From positions 22,423 to 62,905 of the forward strand of contig NZ_GG667524.1 of assembly GCF_000159135.1 (NCBI RefSeq): a stretch of DNA of 40,483 nt. Reading direction: 5' to 3'. Positions 1-9,082 of this stretch are shown one piece after another. The DNA is from Corynebacterium striatum ATCC 6940 (GTDB lineage Bacteria; Actinomycetota; Actinomycetes; Mycobacteriales; Mycobacteriaceae). The translations under genes and the position numbers were made by a program. Under the pieces are notes generated by a model that had not been told where the DNA came from, ran no database searches, and worked only from the letters and a program-made list of their open reading frames with translations. Every line of letters starts with the position of its first letter. The stretch's first letter is position 1.

Positions 1-540
1 GCGCCCGCAGTCTTCGCGACGCTGCCCTCGTGGAGCATAGTCACGACGTTCATTTCCAAAAATTACGACGTCTACGGCGTACAGAAGATGCGGCACGTGC
101 TGCGCCGCCGGGGCATTAACATTGGACGCGAGCACACAGCCCGGCTGATGCGCAGCGCTGGACTGTCCCGCAAGGACAAAGGCGGGCCCAATTTATCACT
201 CGGACCACGGCTCACAAGGTGTACACATCAGCAGCGTTTAGCACACGATGCCAGGAACTTGGCGTAATCCAGTCCATGGGTGCTATCGGTACCAGTGCAG
301 ATAATGCGTTAGCAGAGTCATTTAATTCCACGATGAAAAGAGAAGTCCTGCGCAATAGGAAAGTCTTCGAGAATCCGCTGCAATGCCGGCGGGAGGTATT
401 TCGGTGGTGCATCAGATACAACACACAGCGCCGACACTCATGATGCGGACAGGTATCGCCCGATGTCTTTGAAGCCCAATCTATTACACTGACCAAGGCA
501 GCATTACTGCCACTCACCTTGTCTACTTTTCAGGGGTCAC
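1..540 (+). pseudogene. IS3-family transposase (OrfB/integrase) remnant, open at the left edge
   Basis: This is a decayed copy of the DDE integrase subunit of an IS3-type insertion sequence. Frame 1 from position 61 reads NYDVYGVQKMRHVLRRRG and then REHTARLMRSAGLSRKDKGG, typical of the part before the catalytic core. The stretch before position 58 (RDAALVEHSHDVH) lies in another frame. After about 190 the sequence jumps to HSDHGSQ and then, in another frame, YTSAAF, GTSADNALAESFNSTMKRE and RWCIRYNTQRRHS (219-443), the end of the core with its catalytic Glu. Most of the rve core is therefore missing. The tail continues in yet another frame as VSPDVFEAQSITLTKAA up to about 540. At least three frame changes and one internal deletion make it non-functional. 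The exact right end of the element is uncertain. Family assignment is firm; the IS name cannot be given. Confidence 0.85.
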
Positions 541-687
541 GCCCGGCGTCCTTTTCGAGGATAGGTAGAAGTTGATTCGAAAGGTACCCATGATGGTCGC
601 CCTATTTGTCCTCGGGGCCCATCACAAGAACTAACTCGTACACCACGCTAACGGATGCAACCGCCGGCTGACGACTTTACTCACTGG

Positions 688-861
688 TTATTCCTGATGA
701 TTGTTTTTGACGCGATTGACCAGAACTGCTGCAACTATAGTGAGCAGTATGAGGATGAAAAATCCGAGGATCGACTTGTTTGTGATGGCGACATAACCTG
801 AAATTGCCAGCCCAAATAGTGCAACGACAATCGCATTGGGAGATATTTTATGTCTGTTCAT
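688..861 (-). CDS. 57-aa two-helix membrane protein, candidate immunity protein
   Basis: This short frame reads MNRHKISPNAIVVALFGLAI from the ATG at 861, continues through ILGFFILILLTIVAAVLV and ends VKNNHQE. An AGAGGA ribosome site lies about 6 nt before the ATG, which supports translation. Two hydrophobic segments (about residues 10-26 and 30-48) are joined by a short polar turn, with basic residues at the N terminus and after the second helix. The start is 22 bp downstream of the stop of the secreted Gly/Cys-rich protein gene on the same strand, so the two are probably co-transcribed. Small basic two-helix membrane proteins directly behind a bacteriocin gene are commonly immunity proteins; that role here is inferred from size, topology and position only. 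It could also be an unrelated small membrane protein. Confidence 0.6.
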   Translation of the reverse strand: MNRHKISPNAIVVALFGLAISGYVAITNKSILGFFILILLTIVAAVLVNRVKNNHQE

Positions 862-883
862 TAGTCCTCTTTACACTTGATCG

Positions 884-1426
884 TTAAGTACACTCGATGC
901 CTCGGACTCTTCCGGCCCACGTGTAATGGGCTTTTAAGCGATTATTGCAGCGTTTGTGGTGACTGAGGACTACTGTTGCCCCAGTGATGATGGCTCCAAC
1001 GACGGTGCAGGCGGCCCACCCGACACCGGGAATGGCGCAGATGGCGGCCCCTAGGGCAAACCCCGATCCGCTGATGATCATATCCTGCTCAAGAGGGGTG
1101 AACTCTACCCAGAATCCCCCGTTTTCTTTCCCTCCGCTCACATAGGGGGTGATGGCATGTGGATCCCTTAACGTTAGATCCATGTGCTCGAGGTCGAAGG
1201 TTACGGTGGAGTCATCATTTACAGTTCGGGGAACATCCGAGTTGATCAGTTCTTCAAAAGCTTGATCCAGAACCTCCGGGGTGACTGTTCCTTCCGCAAC
1301 GGTCTGTTCTTGGAACTCTTGAGGGGTTGTAGGATCGTCCTTTTCTGCAGCGGAGGCTAGTCCCTGACTAGCAAAAAGGATAGCTATGGAAGCTAGTGAA
1401 GTTAGTGCTTTTGACTGAGTTTTCAT
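884..1426 (-). CDS. Secreted Gly-rich four-cysteine protein, bacteriocin-like
   Basis: The 180-residue protein begins with a Sec signal peptide (basic MKTQSK, hydrophobic core, ASA cleavage motif near residue 26). An acidic region follows (about 27-95) that looks like a pro-segment. The C-terminal domain (about 100-180) has a hydrophobic Gly/Ala-rich stretch, GFALGAAICAIPGVGWAAC, and four cysteines near residues 130, 140, 160 and 179, with a basic tail (SHHKRC, GRVRGIEC). Signal peptide, acidic propeptide, amphiphilic Gly-rich core and paired cysteines together resemble a Sec-exported pore-forming peptide. Small secreted actinobacterial proteins of this shape are usually annotated only as hypothetical. 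The next gene encodes a 57-aa membrane protein. I do not recognise a named family. The exported-protein call is firm; the antimicrobial role is inference. Confidence 0.8.
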   Translation of the reverse strand: MKTQSKALTSLASIAILFASQGLASAAEKDDPTTPQEFQEQTVAEGTVTPEVLDQAFEELINSDVPRTVNDDSTVTFDLEHMDLTLRDPHAITPYVSGGKENGGFWVEFTPLEQDMIISGSGFALGAAICAIPGVGWAACTVVGAIITGATVVLSHHKRCNNRLKAHYTWAGRVRGIECT

Positions 1427-1819
1427 AGTGTTCCCGATCTCTAGAGAACCGAACTACTCCCGAGGTTACATACTGTCCAAATTGTGGGCAATAGTTTGAC
1501 GAATTGTGTGAGGTGATCTATCGCACCTCACGTGAGAAAACACTTGGCTGGGTCAAGTCCGCGTATTGGTAAATATGCGCAGAACACCACCCCAATCAAG
1601 AAACAATGGAAATCAAGGCGAAAGCCTAGGAACAAAACCCAGGGCACTTCACAACACACAACCACCAAGCTGCGTGAAGAATTCAAAACATCCGCAGTCC
1701 CCGACGCGATAAAACGCAACCTCAGGGTCTGGTAATCCAGGGCCGGGTGCTTAGGGCTGGGCTTTTGGCAATGAGGCACCAAGCACTCGCCTTTAGCGGT
1801 TGTGGCGCCCCAACACTAT
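1427..1819. other. Intergenic stretch without a convincing gene
   Basis: Apart from the candidate promoter at 1463-1491 I see a perfect 8-bp inverted repeat (GTGAGGTG 1508-1515, CACCTCAC 1524-1531). Directly after it, an A-rich plus-strand frame from a GTG at 1532 to 1735 would encode a very basic 67-residue peptide ending KRNLRVW. No ribosome site or family match is visible, so I do not call it as a gene; it may be a transposase tail. A weak hairpin (arms 1747-1755 and 1779-1786) lies downstream of metB. The A-rich composition contrasts with the GC-rich metB next door. Confidence 0.5.
1463..1491 (-). promoter_or_regulatory. Candidate promoter of the secreted-protein/membrane-protein pair
   Basis: On the minus strand TTGCCC (1486-1491) is separated by 17 nt from TAACCT (1463-1468), a good sigma-A-type spacing. 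It lies 37 nt before the ATG at 1426. Confidence 0.45.
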
Positions 1820-2971
1820 CTAGTGCAGCGCGTCCAACGCCTGCTCGAAGTCCGCGATGAGGTCCGCAACGTCCTCGATGCCAATGGAGATGCGCACCAG
1901 ATCCTCCGGCGGAACCAGTTCGGAGCCCTCCGCCGAAATGTGGGTCATGTTCTGCGGATGCTCGATGAGGGATTCCACGCCGCCCAAGGACTCCGCCAAG
2001 GACACCAGCTGGGTGTTCAGGCACACCTGTTTTGCATGCTCCGCATCGTGGAAGCGCACGGACATCATGCCTCCGAAGCCGCGCATCTGCTTCTTCGCCA
2101 GCTCGTGGCCTGGGTGCGAAGGAAGACCCGGATACAGGACCTGCTTGACCTCAGGGCGGGATTCCAGGAACTCGGCCACGGCCTGCGCATTCGAGCAGTG
2201 GCGGTCCATGCGCACGGACAAGGTCTTGATGCCACGGACGGTGAGGTAGGCGTCGAATGGCGAGGACACTGCGCCGACATTGCCCTGGAAGTAGAGCAGG
2301 CGCTCGTCCATCTCCGCCGAATTGGTCACCACGGCACCGCCCAGCACGTCAGAGTGTCCGCCCAAGTACTTCGTGGTGGAGTGCAGGATGTGGTCCGCGC
2401 CGAGATCCAGCGGGTTCTGCAGGTAAGGAGTAGCGAAGGTGTTGTCCACAACGATCTGAGCGTTGCCCTTGTGCTTGACCACCTCAGCGATGTCCGTGAT
2501 GTTGGTAGCCGGGTTGGTTGGGGTCTCCAGCCAGATGAGCTTGGTGTTCTCACGCACCGCCGCAGCCACGGCAGAGGCATCGGTGGTATCCACGATGGAT
2601 AGCTCGATACCCCACTGGCCATAGTCGTGGTGCAGCAAGCGGTACATTCCACCGTATGCGTCATTGCCCAAGATGACATGGTCGCCCGGGCGCACGATGA
2701 TGCGGATCAGCGTGTCCACCGCCGCCATGCCGGAGGAAAAACATCGCGCGTACTCAGCGTTTTCCAGGGACGCGAGCGTTAACTCAAGCGAACGCACGGT
2801 GGGGTTGGCCACGCGTCCATACTCAAAACCACCGCGCAACTGCGCCAAACCGTCCTGCTGGAACGTAGTCGACGCGTAAATCGGCACGTTAATACTGCCC
2901 ATGTAGGGGTCTGGGTGGTAGCCAGCATGAATCGATCGGGAGGAAAAGCCTGGGGCGCGGTTCTCAGTCAT
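1820..2971 (-). CDS. metB: Cystathionine gamma-synthase
   Basis: MetB is a PLP enzyme of the Cys/Met family that joins an O-acylhomoserine and cysteine to cystathionine in methionine synthesis. The 383-residue protein closely follows the Corynebacterium glutamicum enzyme: SIHAGYHPDPYMGSIN at the start, SSGMAA, GNDAYGGMYRL, LIWLETPTNPA, VVDNTFATPYLQ, the PLP-lysine motif HSTTKYLGGHSD (Lys about 201) and SLGGVESLIEHP. The start MTENRAPGF at 2971 matches the length of the known enzyme. The frame stays open upstream to 3094, but that extension resembles nothing in the family. No Shine-Dalgarno precedes 2971; a perfect palindrome abuts the ATG and contains a TAGAGT -10-like hexamer 8 nt before it, so a leaderless, repressor-controlled transcript is likely. 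It is divergent from the MscS gene. Confidence 0.93.
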   Translation of the reverse strand: MTENRAPGFSSRSIHAGYHPDPYMGSINVPIYASTTFQQDGLAQLRGGFEYGRVANPTVRSLELTLASLENAEYARCFSSGMAAVDTLIRIIVRPGDHVILGNDAYGGMYRLLHHDYGQWGIELSIVDTTDASAVAAAVRENTKLIWLETPTNPATNITDIAEVVKHKGNAQIVVDNTFATPYLQNPLDLGADHILHSTTKYLGGHSDVLGGAVVTNSAEMDERLLYFQGNVGAVSSPFDAYLTVRGIKTLSVRMDRHCSNAQAVAEFLESRPEVKQVLYPGLPSHPGHELAKKQMRGFGGMMSVRFHDAEHAKQVCLNTQLVSLAESLGGVESLIEHPQNMTHISAEGSELVPPEDLVRISIGIEDVADLIADFEQALDALH

Positions 2972-2988
2972 GTCTAGAAACTCTAGAC
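2972..2988 (-). promoter_or_regulatory. Palindrome abutting the metB start, candidate operator
   Basis: The sequence is GTCTAGA-AAC-TCTAGAC, a perfect 7-bp inverted repeat with a 3-nt spacer ending one base before the metB ATG. A TAGAGT hexamer (2980-2985, minus strand) lies inside it. The half-sites TAGAC/GTCTA are those of the C. glutamicum McbR site but in opposite order (McbR is TAGAC-N6-GTCTA), so the regulator is unclear. Confidence 0.5.
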
Positions 2989-3151
2989 CAAGCTGTCCAT
3001 TCCAAACAGTGATTGCAATGTTTTTATTCATCTCATCAATGAGCGTTCCCTTAAGCTTTGAGAATTTCCGTACCATGGTGTGGTTGTGCGTCACACGGAA
3101 TCATGACTGGTTCCGGCGTACACTTTGAATTTTCCCCGAGTAGAAAGCACC

Positions 3152-4198
3152 ATGAGTTTTCCTACCACCACCGCAAGCACCGCGCTCCTTGCAGCTAGCC
3201 CTAATGCCGAGCAAGCAGTCGAAACCGTCACTGGGTTCTGGAAGAACGAAACCACACAATCGTGGCTCGTCGACAAACCAATTCGCATCGCGATCATCCT
3301 GCTCATCGCTTTGGTCGCCCACTGGCTTCTGCGCCGGCTCATCACCAAGCTCGCCGATAACAGCATCAAGAACGGGCGCCTGAAATCACAGGTTCGTCCA
3401 CGCCGCAAGGTCGCTAAGCAGGACACCGCACTGGCGAAAACACACGAGGCACGCCGCGTTTCGCGCCTGCAGACCCTCGCGAGCGTGGGCCGTTCCGCCG
3501 CAGGCATCTTCGTCTGGGTGTGGGCAGTCCTCGCTATCTTATCCGAGGTCGGCGTCAACGTCGCACCTCTCGTGGCCTCCGCCGGTGTGGTTGGTGTCGC
3601 TCTTGGTTTCGGTGCGCAGTCGCTGGTCAAGGACTTCCTCTCCGGCATTTTCATGCTGCTGGAGGACCAGTACGGCATCGGCGACACCATCGACTTGGGC
3701 AATGGCGTCTTCGGCGACGTGGAGTCCATCTCCCTGCGCATCACCACGGTTCGCGACATAGACGGCGCCCTGTGGTACGTCCGCAATGGCGAGATCCTGC
3801 AGGTAGCCAACCACTCAGACCACTACTCGGTGGCCCGCGTGCAGGTTCCGGTCGCGCTTTCTAACGATCCCGACAAGGCATTTGAGGTCATCTCCAAGGC
3901 TGTCCAGGACGCTGCGCTTGACGACGCCGTCCGCGACGACCTCCTTGATCAGCCCGACGTCAACGGCATTTCCAGCCTCGAGGTCGATCACATGTCCTTC
4001 CGCGTGACCGTGAAGACGCTGCCGGGCAAGCAATGGGGCGTTCAGCGCAAGCTGCAGGCGAAGATTCTCAACGCAATGCACGCGCACAACATCGACACCC
4101 CATATCCTCAGGGAGTGAGCTTCTATGACATGGATGAGGCCGAATACCCATTCATCGAGAACTCTCTTAATCCCGCAGATCCCGGAAACGAGTCTTAA
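3152..4198 (+). CDS. MscS-family mechanosensitive channel
   Basis: This 348-residue membrane protein is a small-conductance mechanosensitive channel that would release solutes on hypo-osmotic shock. Three membrane segments are visible: about residues 44-66 (IAIILLIALVAHWLL), 115-132 (AAGIFVWVWAVLAIL) and the pore-lining TM3 at 138-170 with the family pattern VGVALGFGAQSLVKDFLSGIF. The beta domain follows directly (LLEDQYGIGDTIDLGNGVFG, VESISLRITTVRDIDG, WYVRNGEI), then the alpha/beta C-terminal domain. A basic cytoplasmic loop (residues 70-105) separates TM1 and TM2. It lacks the long extra C-terminal region of the glutamate-exporting MscCG. I chose ATG 3152; a TTG nine codons upstream is open but less likely. 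glbO starts 5 nt after its stop, so the two are probably co-transcribed. Confidence 0.9.
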   Translation: MSFPTTTASTALLAASPNAEQAVETVTGFWKNETTQSWLVDKPIRIAIILLIALVAHWLLRRLITKLADNSIKNGRLKSQVRPRRKVAKQDTALAKTHEARRVSRLQTLASVGRSAAGIFVWVWAVLAILSEVGVNVAPLVASAGVVGVALGFGAQSLVKDFLSGIFMLLEDQYGIGDTIDLGNGVFGDVESISLRITTVRDIDGALWYVRNGEILQVANHSDHYSVARVQVPVALSNDPDKAFEVISKAVQDAALDDAVRDDLLDQPDVNGISSLEVDHMSFRVTVKTLPGKQWGVQRKLQAKILNAMHAHNIDTPYPQGVSFYDMDEAEYPFIENSLNPADPGNES

Positions 4199-4203
4199 AC
4201 ACT

Positions 4204-4593
4204 ATGCAGCCCACGAGCGTGTATGAAGCAGTTGGCGGTATGGAGACCTTCGACAAATTGGTCGGCGTTTTCTATGCCCAGGTCCGCACCGACGACGTCA
4301 TCGGCCCAATGTATCCCGACCAAGATTGGGAGGGCGCCGAGGAACGCCTGAAGTGGTTCCTCGTGCAATATTGGGGAGGCCCGCAGCTGTTTAGCGATAA
4401 CCGCGGGCACCCGCGCTTGCGCATGCGCCATGCGGAATACCCCATCAATCTTGAGGCGCATGACCGTTGGCTCGAACTCATGGCCAACTCGCTGGCCCAG
4501 ATCGATGAGGAGACCATTCCGCCGGCTTACCGACACATGATCTGGGTCCACATGGAGCGCGTAGCGCAGATGCTAATCAACCGCCAGGGCTAA
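4204..4593 (+). CDS. glbO: Group II truncated haemoglobin (trHbO)
   Basis: GlbO is a haem protein that binds O2 and other small ligands, with proposed roles in oxygen or redox chemistry near the membrane. The 129-residue protein has the group II hallmarks: Tyr B10 (Y24 in VFYAQV), Tyr CD1 (Y37 in IGPMYP), the proximal His F8 (H76 in RLRMRHAEYPI) and Trp G8 (W89 in AHDRWLELM). Each lies one residue from its place in M. tuberculosis GlbO. QYWGGP and YRHMIWVHMERV are also typical. It starts 5 nt after the MscS stop without a clear ribosome site, so translational coupling is likely. Confidence 0.95.
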   Translation: MQPTSVYEAVGGMETFDKLVGVFYAQVRTDDVIGPMYPDQDWEGAEERLKWFLVQYWGGPQLFSDNRGHPRLRMRHAEYPINLEAHDRWLELMANSLAQIDEETIPPAYRHMIWVHMERVAQMLINRQG

Positions 4594-4615
4594 TCAGCAG
4601 CGCTAGGTTTTCTTC

Positions 4616-4747
4616 CTAGTCTTCCCAGGAGAAAGCAGCACGGACCTGCTCAGAGACGAGGTTCCTTGACCAAGGTCTACACTGCAAGCGGAGTCAGAGC
4701 CACGCGATTCTCGTTATTCATAACCTTTTAGGGACGGCGATACGCAT
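4616..4747 (-). pseudogene. Relic of an alanine dehydrogenase gene start
   Basis: On the minus strand an excellent ribosome site (AGGAG, 6 nt spacing) precedes ATG 4747, which reads MRIAVPK and then runs into a TGA within ten codons. Shifting the frame by one gives V-M-NNENRVALTP-LAV, so the two pieces together match the N terminus of alanine dehydrogenase (pattern M-I-G-V-P-K-E-x-x-NNExRVALTP). One lost base in an AAAGAGG-like stretch would explain the break. A stop follows after LAV and the body of about 350 codons is absent. A short open tail (NLVSEQVRAAFSWED, stop at 4616-4618) ends the block; I cannot assign that tail. The NAD(P) transhydrogenase alpha subunit has a similar start but fits less well. 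The remnant lies between convergently placed glbO and divergent chrA. Confidence 0.55.
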
Positions 4748-4828
4748 TGCTTTCTCCTTAGAAAAGAAAAAGTTTATTGATGCGAATGCGATTTACATCC
4801 GCAGCTCGCGAAGGCGCCCCCACGCCAC

Positions 4829-4834
4829 TAGCAT
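4829..4834 (+). promoter_or_regulatory. -10 element for leaderless chrA
   Basis: TAGCAT lies 7 nt before the chrA ATG at 4842. No Shine-Dalgarno is present, so the transcript probably starts at or next to the ATG. Confidence 0.5.
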
Positions 4835-4841
4835 CCTTAGA

Positions 4842-6032
4842 ATGACGACTTCACAAGGCGGCTTTTCAGAGGTCAACCGATCCTTTGGTCCGCTTGGCTG
4901 GACAGCTTTTGGTGGACCGGCCGCGCACTTGGGGTACTTCCGTACCGAGTTTGTCGAGCGCCGCCGTTGGCTCACCGACGCCACCTACGCAGATCTCGTC
5001 GCCATGTCCCAGTTTCTGCCCGGCCCGGCCAGCTCCAAGGTGGGCATGGCGGTGGGCTATCACCGCGCCGGCCTGCCGGGCATGGCCTTGTCATGGTTCC
5101 TCTTCACCATCCCCTCCGCACTCATATTGGCAGTGTTTGGCCTAGTGGTCGGCGGCGAAACCACTGCCTCGCCTGTAGGCGCAGGCTGGTTGGCTGGCCT
5201 GTTGGCAGCGGCAGCCGGCGTGGTCCTGCACGCCATCATCGGCATGTGTAAGAAGCTGCTCAAAACACCTGTGGCCTGGGCGCTGGCGGTGGTGAGCTCC
5301 CTCGTGCTGATCTTCGCGGGCTCCTCGTGGCAGCTCGCGGTCATCCTCATTGCGGGTTTCCTCGGGGCTACCATCTTGCGCGGGCAGTTGGGCGTCGGTG
5401 AGCAAGCGGGCGCTGAGCACGGGCTCCGTGCGGTGTCGGTCCGGCTGGCGTGGGGCTGCTTGGGCGCGTTCTTCCTCCTGCTCGGCGGGCTGGCCATAGC
5501 TGCACGTTTAAGCGATGCTTGGCTCATCACCCGTCTCAACGCGTTCTACCAATCAGGCGCTCTGGTCTTTGGCGGCGGACACGTAGTGCTGCCGCTGCTC
5601 GAGGATAAATTCGTGGGCGCAGGCTGGCTCACTCAACAGGAGTTCCTGGCCGGGTACTCAGTGGCGCAAGGCGTGCCGGGTCCGTTGTTCACGTTCGCGT
5701 CTTATCTTGGCGCGGTCGACGGCGGCGTGGGCGGCGCCGTGTTGGGCACGGTCATGATTTTCTTGCCTGGCGCTTTGCTAACACTTGCCGCACTGCACTT
5801 TTGGTCGCGGTGGCAACACTTAAGGTGGCTGCGCACCGCCTTCGCGGCGGTAAATGCCGCGGTCATCGGCCTACTGATCGCAGCGCTGTGGGACCCGATT
5901 ATCACCCACGGCGTCACTGGCTGGGCTAGCGCCGGAATTGCGGTTGCGACCTACGTTGCTTTGCAATTCTTCAAGGCGCCGCCGTGGTCTGTAGCCGTGG
6001 GTGCGGCGCTGCTGGGGTGGGCGCTACTCTAG
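4842..6032 (+). CDS. chrA: Chromate transporter, CHR family, two-domain
   Basis: ChrA-type proteins export chromate, or possibly another oxyanion, across the cytoplasmic membrane. This 396-residue protein has the usual long form with two homologous CHR halves. The first half shows SFGPLGWTAFGGPAAHLGYF, ERRRWL, and AMSQFLPGPASSKVGMAVGY. The second shows YQSGALVFGGGHVVLPLLED, FLAGYSVAQGVPGPLFTFAS and MIFLPGALLTL. About ten to twelve hydrophobic segments are present. The G-P-G motif after the amphipathic helix occurs in both halves, as expected. It appears monocistronic and probably leaderless. No ChrB-type regulator or other metal-resistance gene is adjacent, so the physiological substrate is not certain. 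Confidence 0.9.
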   Translation: MTTSQGGFSEVNRSFGPLGWTAFGGPAAHLGYFRTEFVERRRWLTDATYADLVAMSQFLPGPASSKVGMAVGYHRAGLPGMALSWFLFTIPSALILAVFGLVVGGETTASPVGAGWLAGLLAAAAGVVLHAIIGMCKKLLKTPVAWALAVVSSLVLIFAGSSWQLAVILIAGFLGATILRGQLGVGEQAGAEHGLRAVSVRLAWGCLGAFFLLLGGLAIAARLSDAWLITRLNAFYQSGALVFGGGHVVLPLLEDKFVGAGWLTQQEFLAGYSVAQGVPGPLFTFASYLGAVDGGVGGAVLGTVMIFLPGALLTLAALHFWSRWQHLRWLRTAFAAVNAAVIGLLIAALWDPIITHGVTGWASAGIAVATYVALQFFKAPPWSVAVGAALLGWALL

Positions 6033-6055
6033 CGCCGTGGCCGACGAGGTATCGG

Positions 6056-6700
6056 CTAGAACAGGGAGAGCCGCGTCGAGCGATACACACTGCCAAAGGG
6101 GGCGTCGACGCGGACCCACCGGCCAAGGCCGGATACGCGTAGATGACGTGGAATATCCATCGGCGCAGCGAAGCCGGGAATAAGCCCCAGGTTGGTGCAG
6201 GCGAAAATCATGCGCATGGGGATTCCCACCTCTTGGTTCTCCGGACCAGTGACGGTAACCACGGTCTGATTCAGCAGGCTCGCCGGTGGGCCGAGGGGTC
6301 CAGAGAACTGGCGGGCGAGCTGCTGGCCCTTATCGGAAAGCTCCCGCACTACCTCAACGGGCAGGGTATCGAGCAAGACGAATCCGGTTGCTGGCGGCAG
6401 GGCGCCCGGCCACGAAGGGTCCCGAGCGGGGCCGAGCTCAAGGGTGCCGGGTTCGGCGTCGCCAAGCAGCAAAGCCTCATGCAGAGCATTCGCAGAGACC
6501 ACTGCCCCGTCGCGGGAGACCGTGCCCTCCACGCGGCGGGAGGCCACCACCTCAAATGGCGTAGTGACAAACACGTCGACGGTGTTCTCGTCGAGCTGGC
6601 GCAAGCGCACTAACGCCGCCACGTCCAGCCCCACTGCACGCGCGATGAGGGCCCGCAATCCAGGTCCACCACCTCTTAATTCGAGTGATTCGTTGACCAT
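6056..6700 (-). CDS. Conserved hypothetical protein (Rv2474c-like)
   Basis: The 214-residue protein has no signal peptide or membrane segment and no motif I can link to an activity. Its length and its place next to the thioesterase, ettA and ssb genes match M. tuberculosis Rv2474c (about 217 aa), which lies beside Rv2475c, Rv2477c and Rv2478c; this synteny is from memory. Visible features are a basic/Gly-rich start (LRGGGPGLRALIARAVGLD), a region of predicted beta strands (TVDVFVTTPFEVVASRRVEG) and a C-terminal half with GIPMRMIFACTNLGLIPGFA. A GGAGGG ribosome site precedes ATG 6700. It starts 57 nt after the thioesterase stop on the same strand, so co-transcription is likely. Confidence 0.75.
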   Translation of the reverse strand: MVNESLELRGGGPGLRALIARAVGLDVAALVRLRQLDENTVDVFVTTPFEVVASRRVEGTVSRDGAVVSANALHEALLLGDAEPGTLELGPARDPSWPGALPPATGFVLLDTLPVEVVRELSDKGQQLARQFSGPLGPPASLLNQTVVTVTGPENQEVGIPMRMIFACTNLGLIPGFAAPMDIPRHLRVSGLGRWVRVDAPFGSVYRSTRLSLF

Positions 6701-6757
6701 GGCTTGCAGGCCCTCCTTCGACGTACTGATGCGCGGCGAGCTCGAATTCAGCTCACG

Positions 6758-7186
6758 CTATGCGTCCAGCTTAACCAAAGCATTCTCAAGAATGATCTTC
6801 TTCTCCTCCTCAGAGATAGCACGCGGCATCTGCGTTGCCTTGTCGATGACAACCTGGGTGCAAGTGATAACGCATGCGACGTTGCCGGTGCTGTCCTTGA
6901 TCTCCTGGCGGGTGGTGAACGAGGTGTTACCCAGGCGCACCACGGTGGTCTCAACCGTGACCGTGCTGTTCTTGCCATCCCACTTGAGCGGACGAACGTA
7001 GTCGGCGTCGAGGTGACGCACGAACGCAATCATGTCCAGGCCGTTTTTGTAGAAGTGGTCCATGGCAAAAGCCAAACGGGCCTCTTGCGCCAGCTCGATG
7101 TAGTTGGCGTTCATCATGTGGCCGTACATGTCGAAGTCAGACCAACGGACACCAACGGTGTGCGCGTGCACGTTCTCAGAAGACAT
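6758..7186 (-). CDS. Acyl-CoA thioesterase, 4HBT hotdog family
   Basis: This 142-residue single-hotdog protein belongs to the 4-hydroxybenzoyl-CoA thioesterase/YbgC group, which hydrolyses acyl-CoA thioesters in the cytoplasm. The catalytic-loop pattern RWSDFDMYGHMMNANYIELAQEAR is present (residues about 14-37), with the Asp and the GHxNN-like segment expected in this family; here the second position is Met-Met-Asn. The strands VRHLDADYVRPLKWDG and TVVRLGNTSF follow. It corresponds in position and size to M. tuberculosis Rv2475c. A strong terminator at 7235-7263 separates it from ettA, so it probably has its own promoter just upstream. The natural substrate cannot be deduced. Confidence 0.88.
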   Translation of the reverse strand: MSSENVHAHTVGVRWSDFDMYGHMMNANYIELAQEARLAFAMDHFYKNGLDMIAFVRHLDADYVRPLKWDGKNSTVTVETTVVRLGNTSFTTRQEIKDSTGNVACVITCTQVVIDKATQMPRAISEEEKKIILENALVKLDA

Positions 7187-7234
7187 TCTTTAAAAATCTC
7201 TTTCCAATTGGGGTTGGGGTTTAGGGAAAAGCTA

Positions 7235-7263
7235 AAAGGGCGTCCGTTTTCCGGACGCCCTTT
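7235..7263 (-). terminator. Rho-independent terminator of ettA
   Basis: A perfect 12-bp stem (AAAGGGCGTCCG 7235-7246, CGGACGCCCTTT 7252-7263) with a 5-nt loop lies 10 nt after the ettA stop. Flanking A/T bases on both sides would allow it to work in either direction. Confidence 0.88.
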
Positions 7264-7273
7264 GCGTTAAACG

Positions 7274-8944
<1,671 letters not shown>

Positions 8945-9082
8945 GTTTCACCCTTTGCTTAACTTGGGAATGGTTTATAACACAACAAAGAGTACATCAC
9001 ATGGGAGGACAAAGCGCCCCGGGTTAGGGTTATCCTTCGCAGGTATTTTCCTCCCCTCACCCGAGGAGCAATCCACCGCTTT

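Noticed and set aside
1802..2602. 266-codon plus-strand open frame antisense to metB
   Set aside because: It is the antisense reading of a well-supported metB and has no recognisable domain.
2972..3094. N-terminal extension of metB to 3094
   Set aside because: The extra 41 residues match nothing in the family, while the start at 2971 gives the known length.
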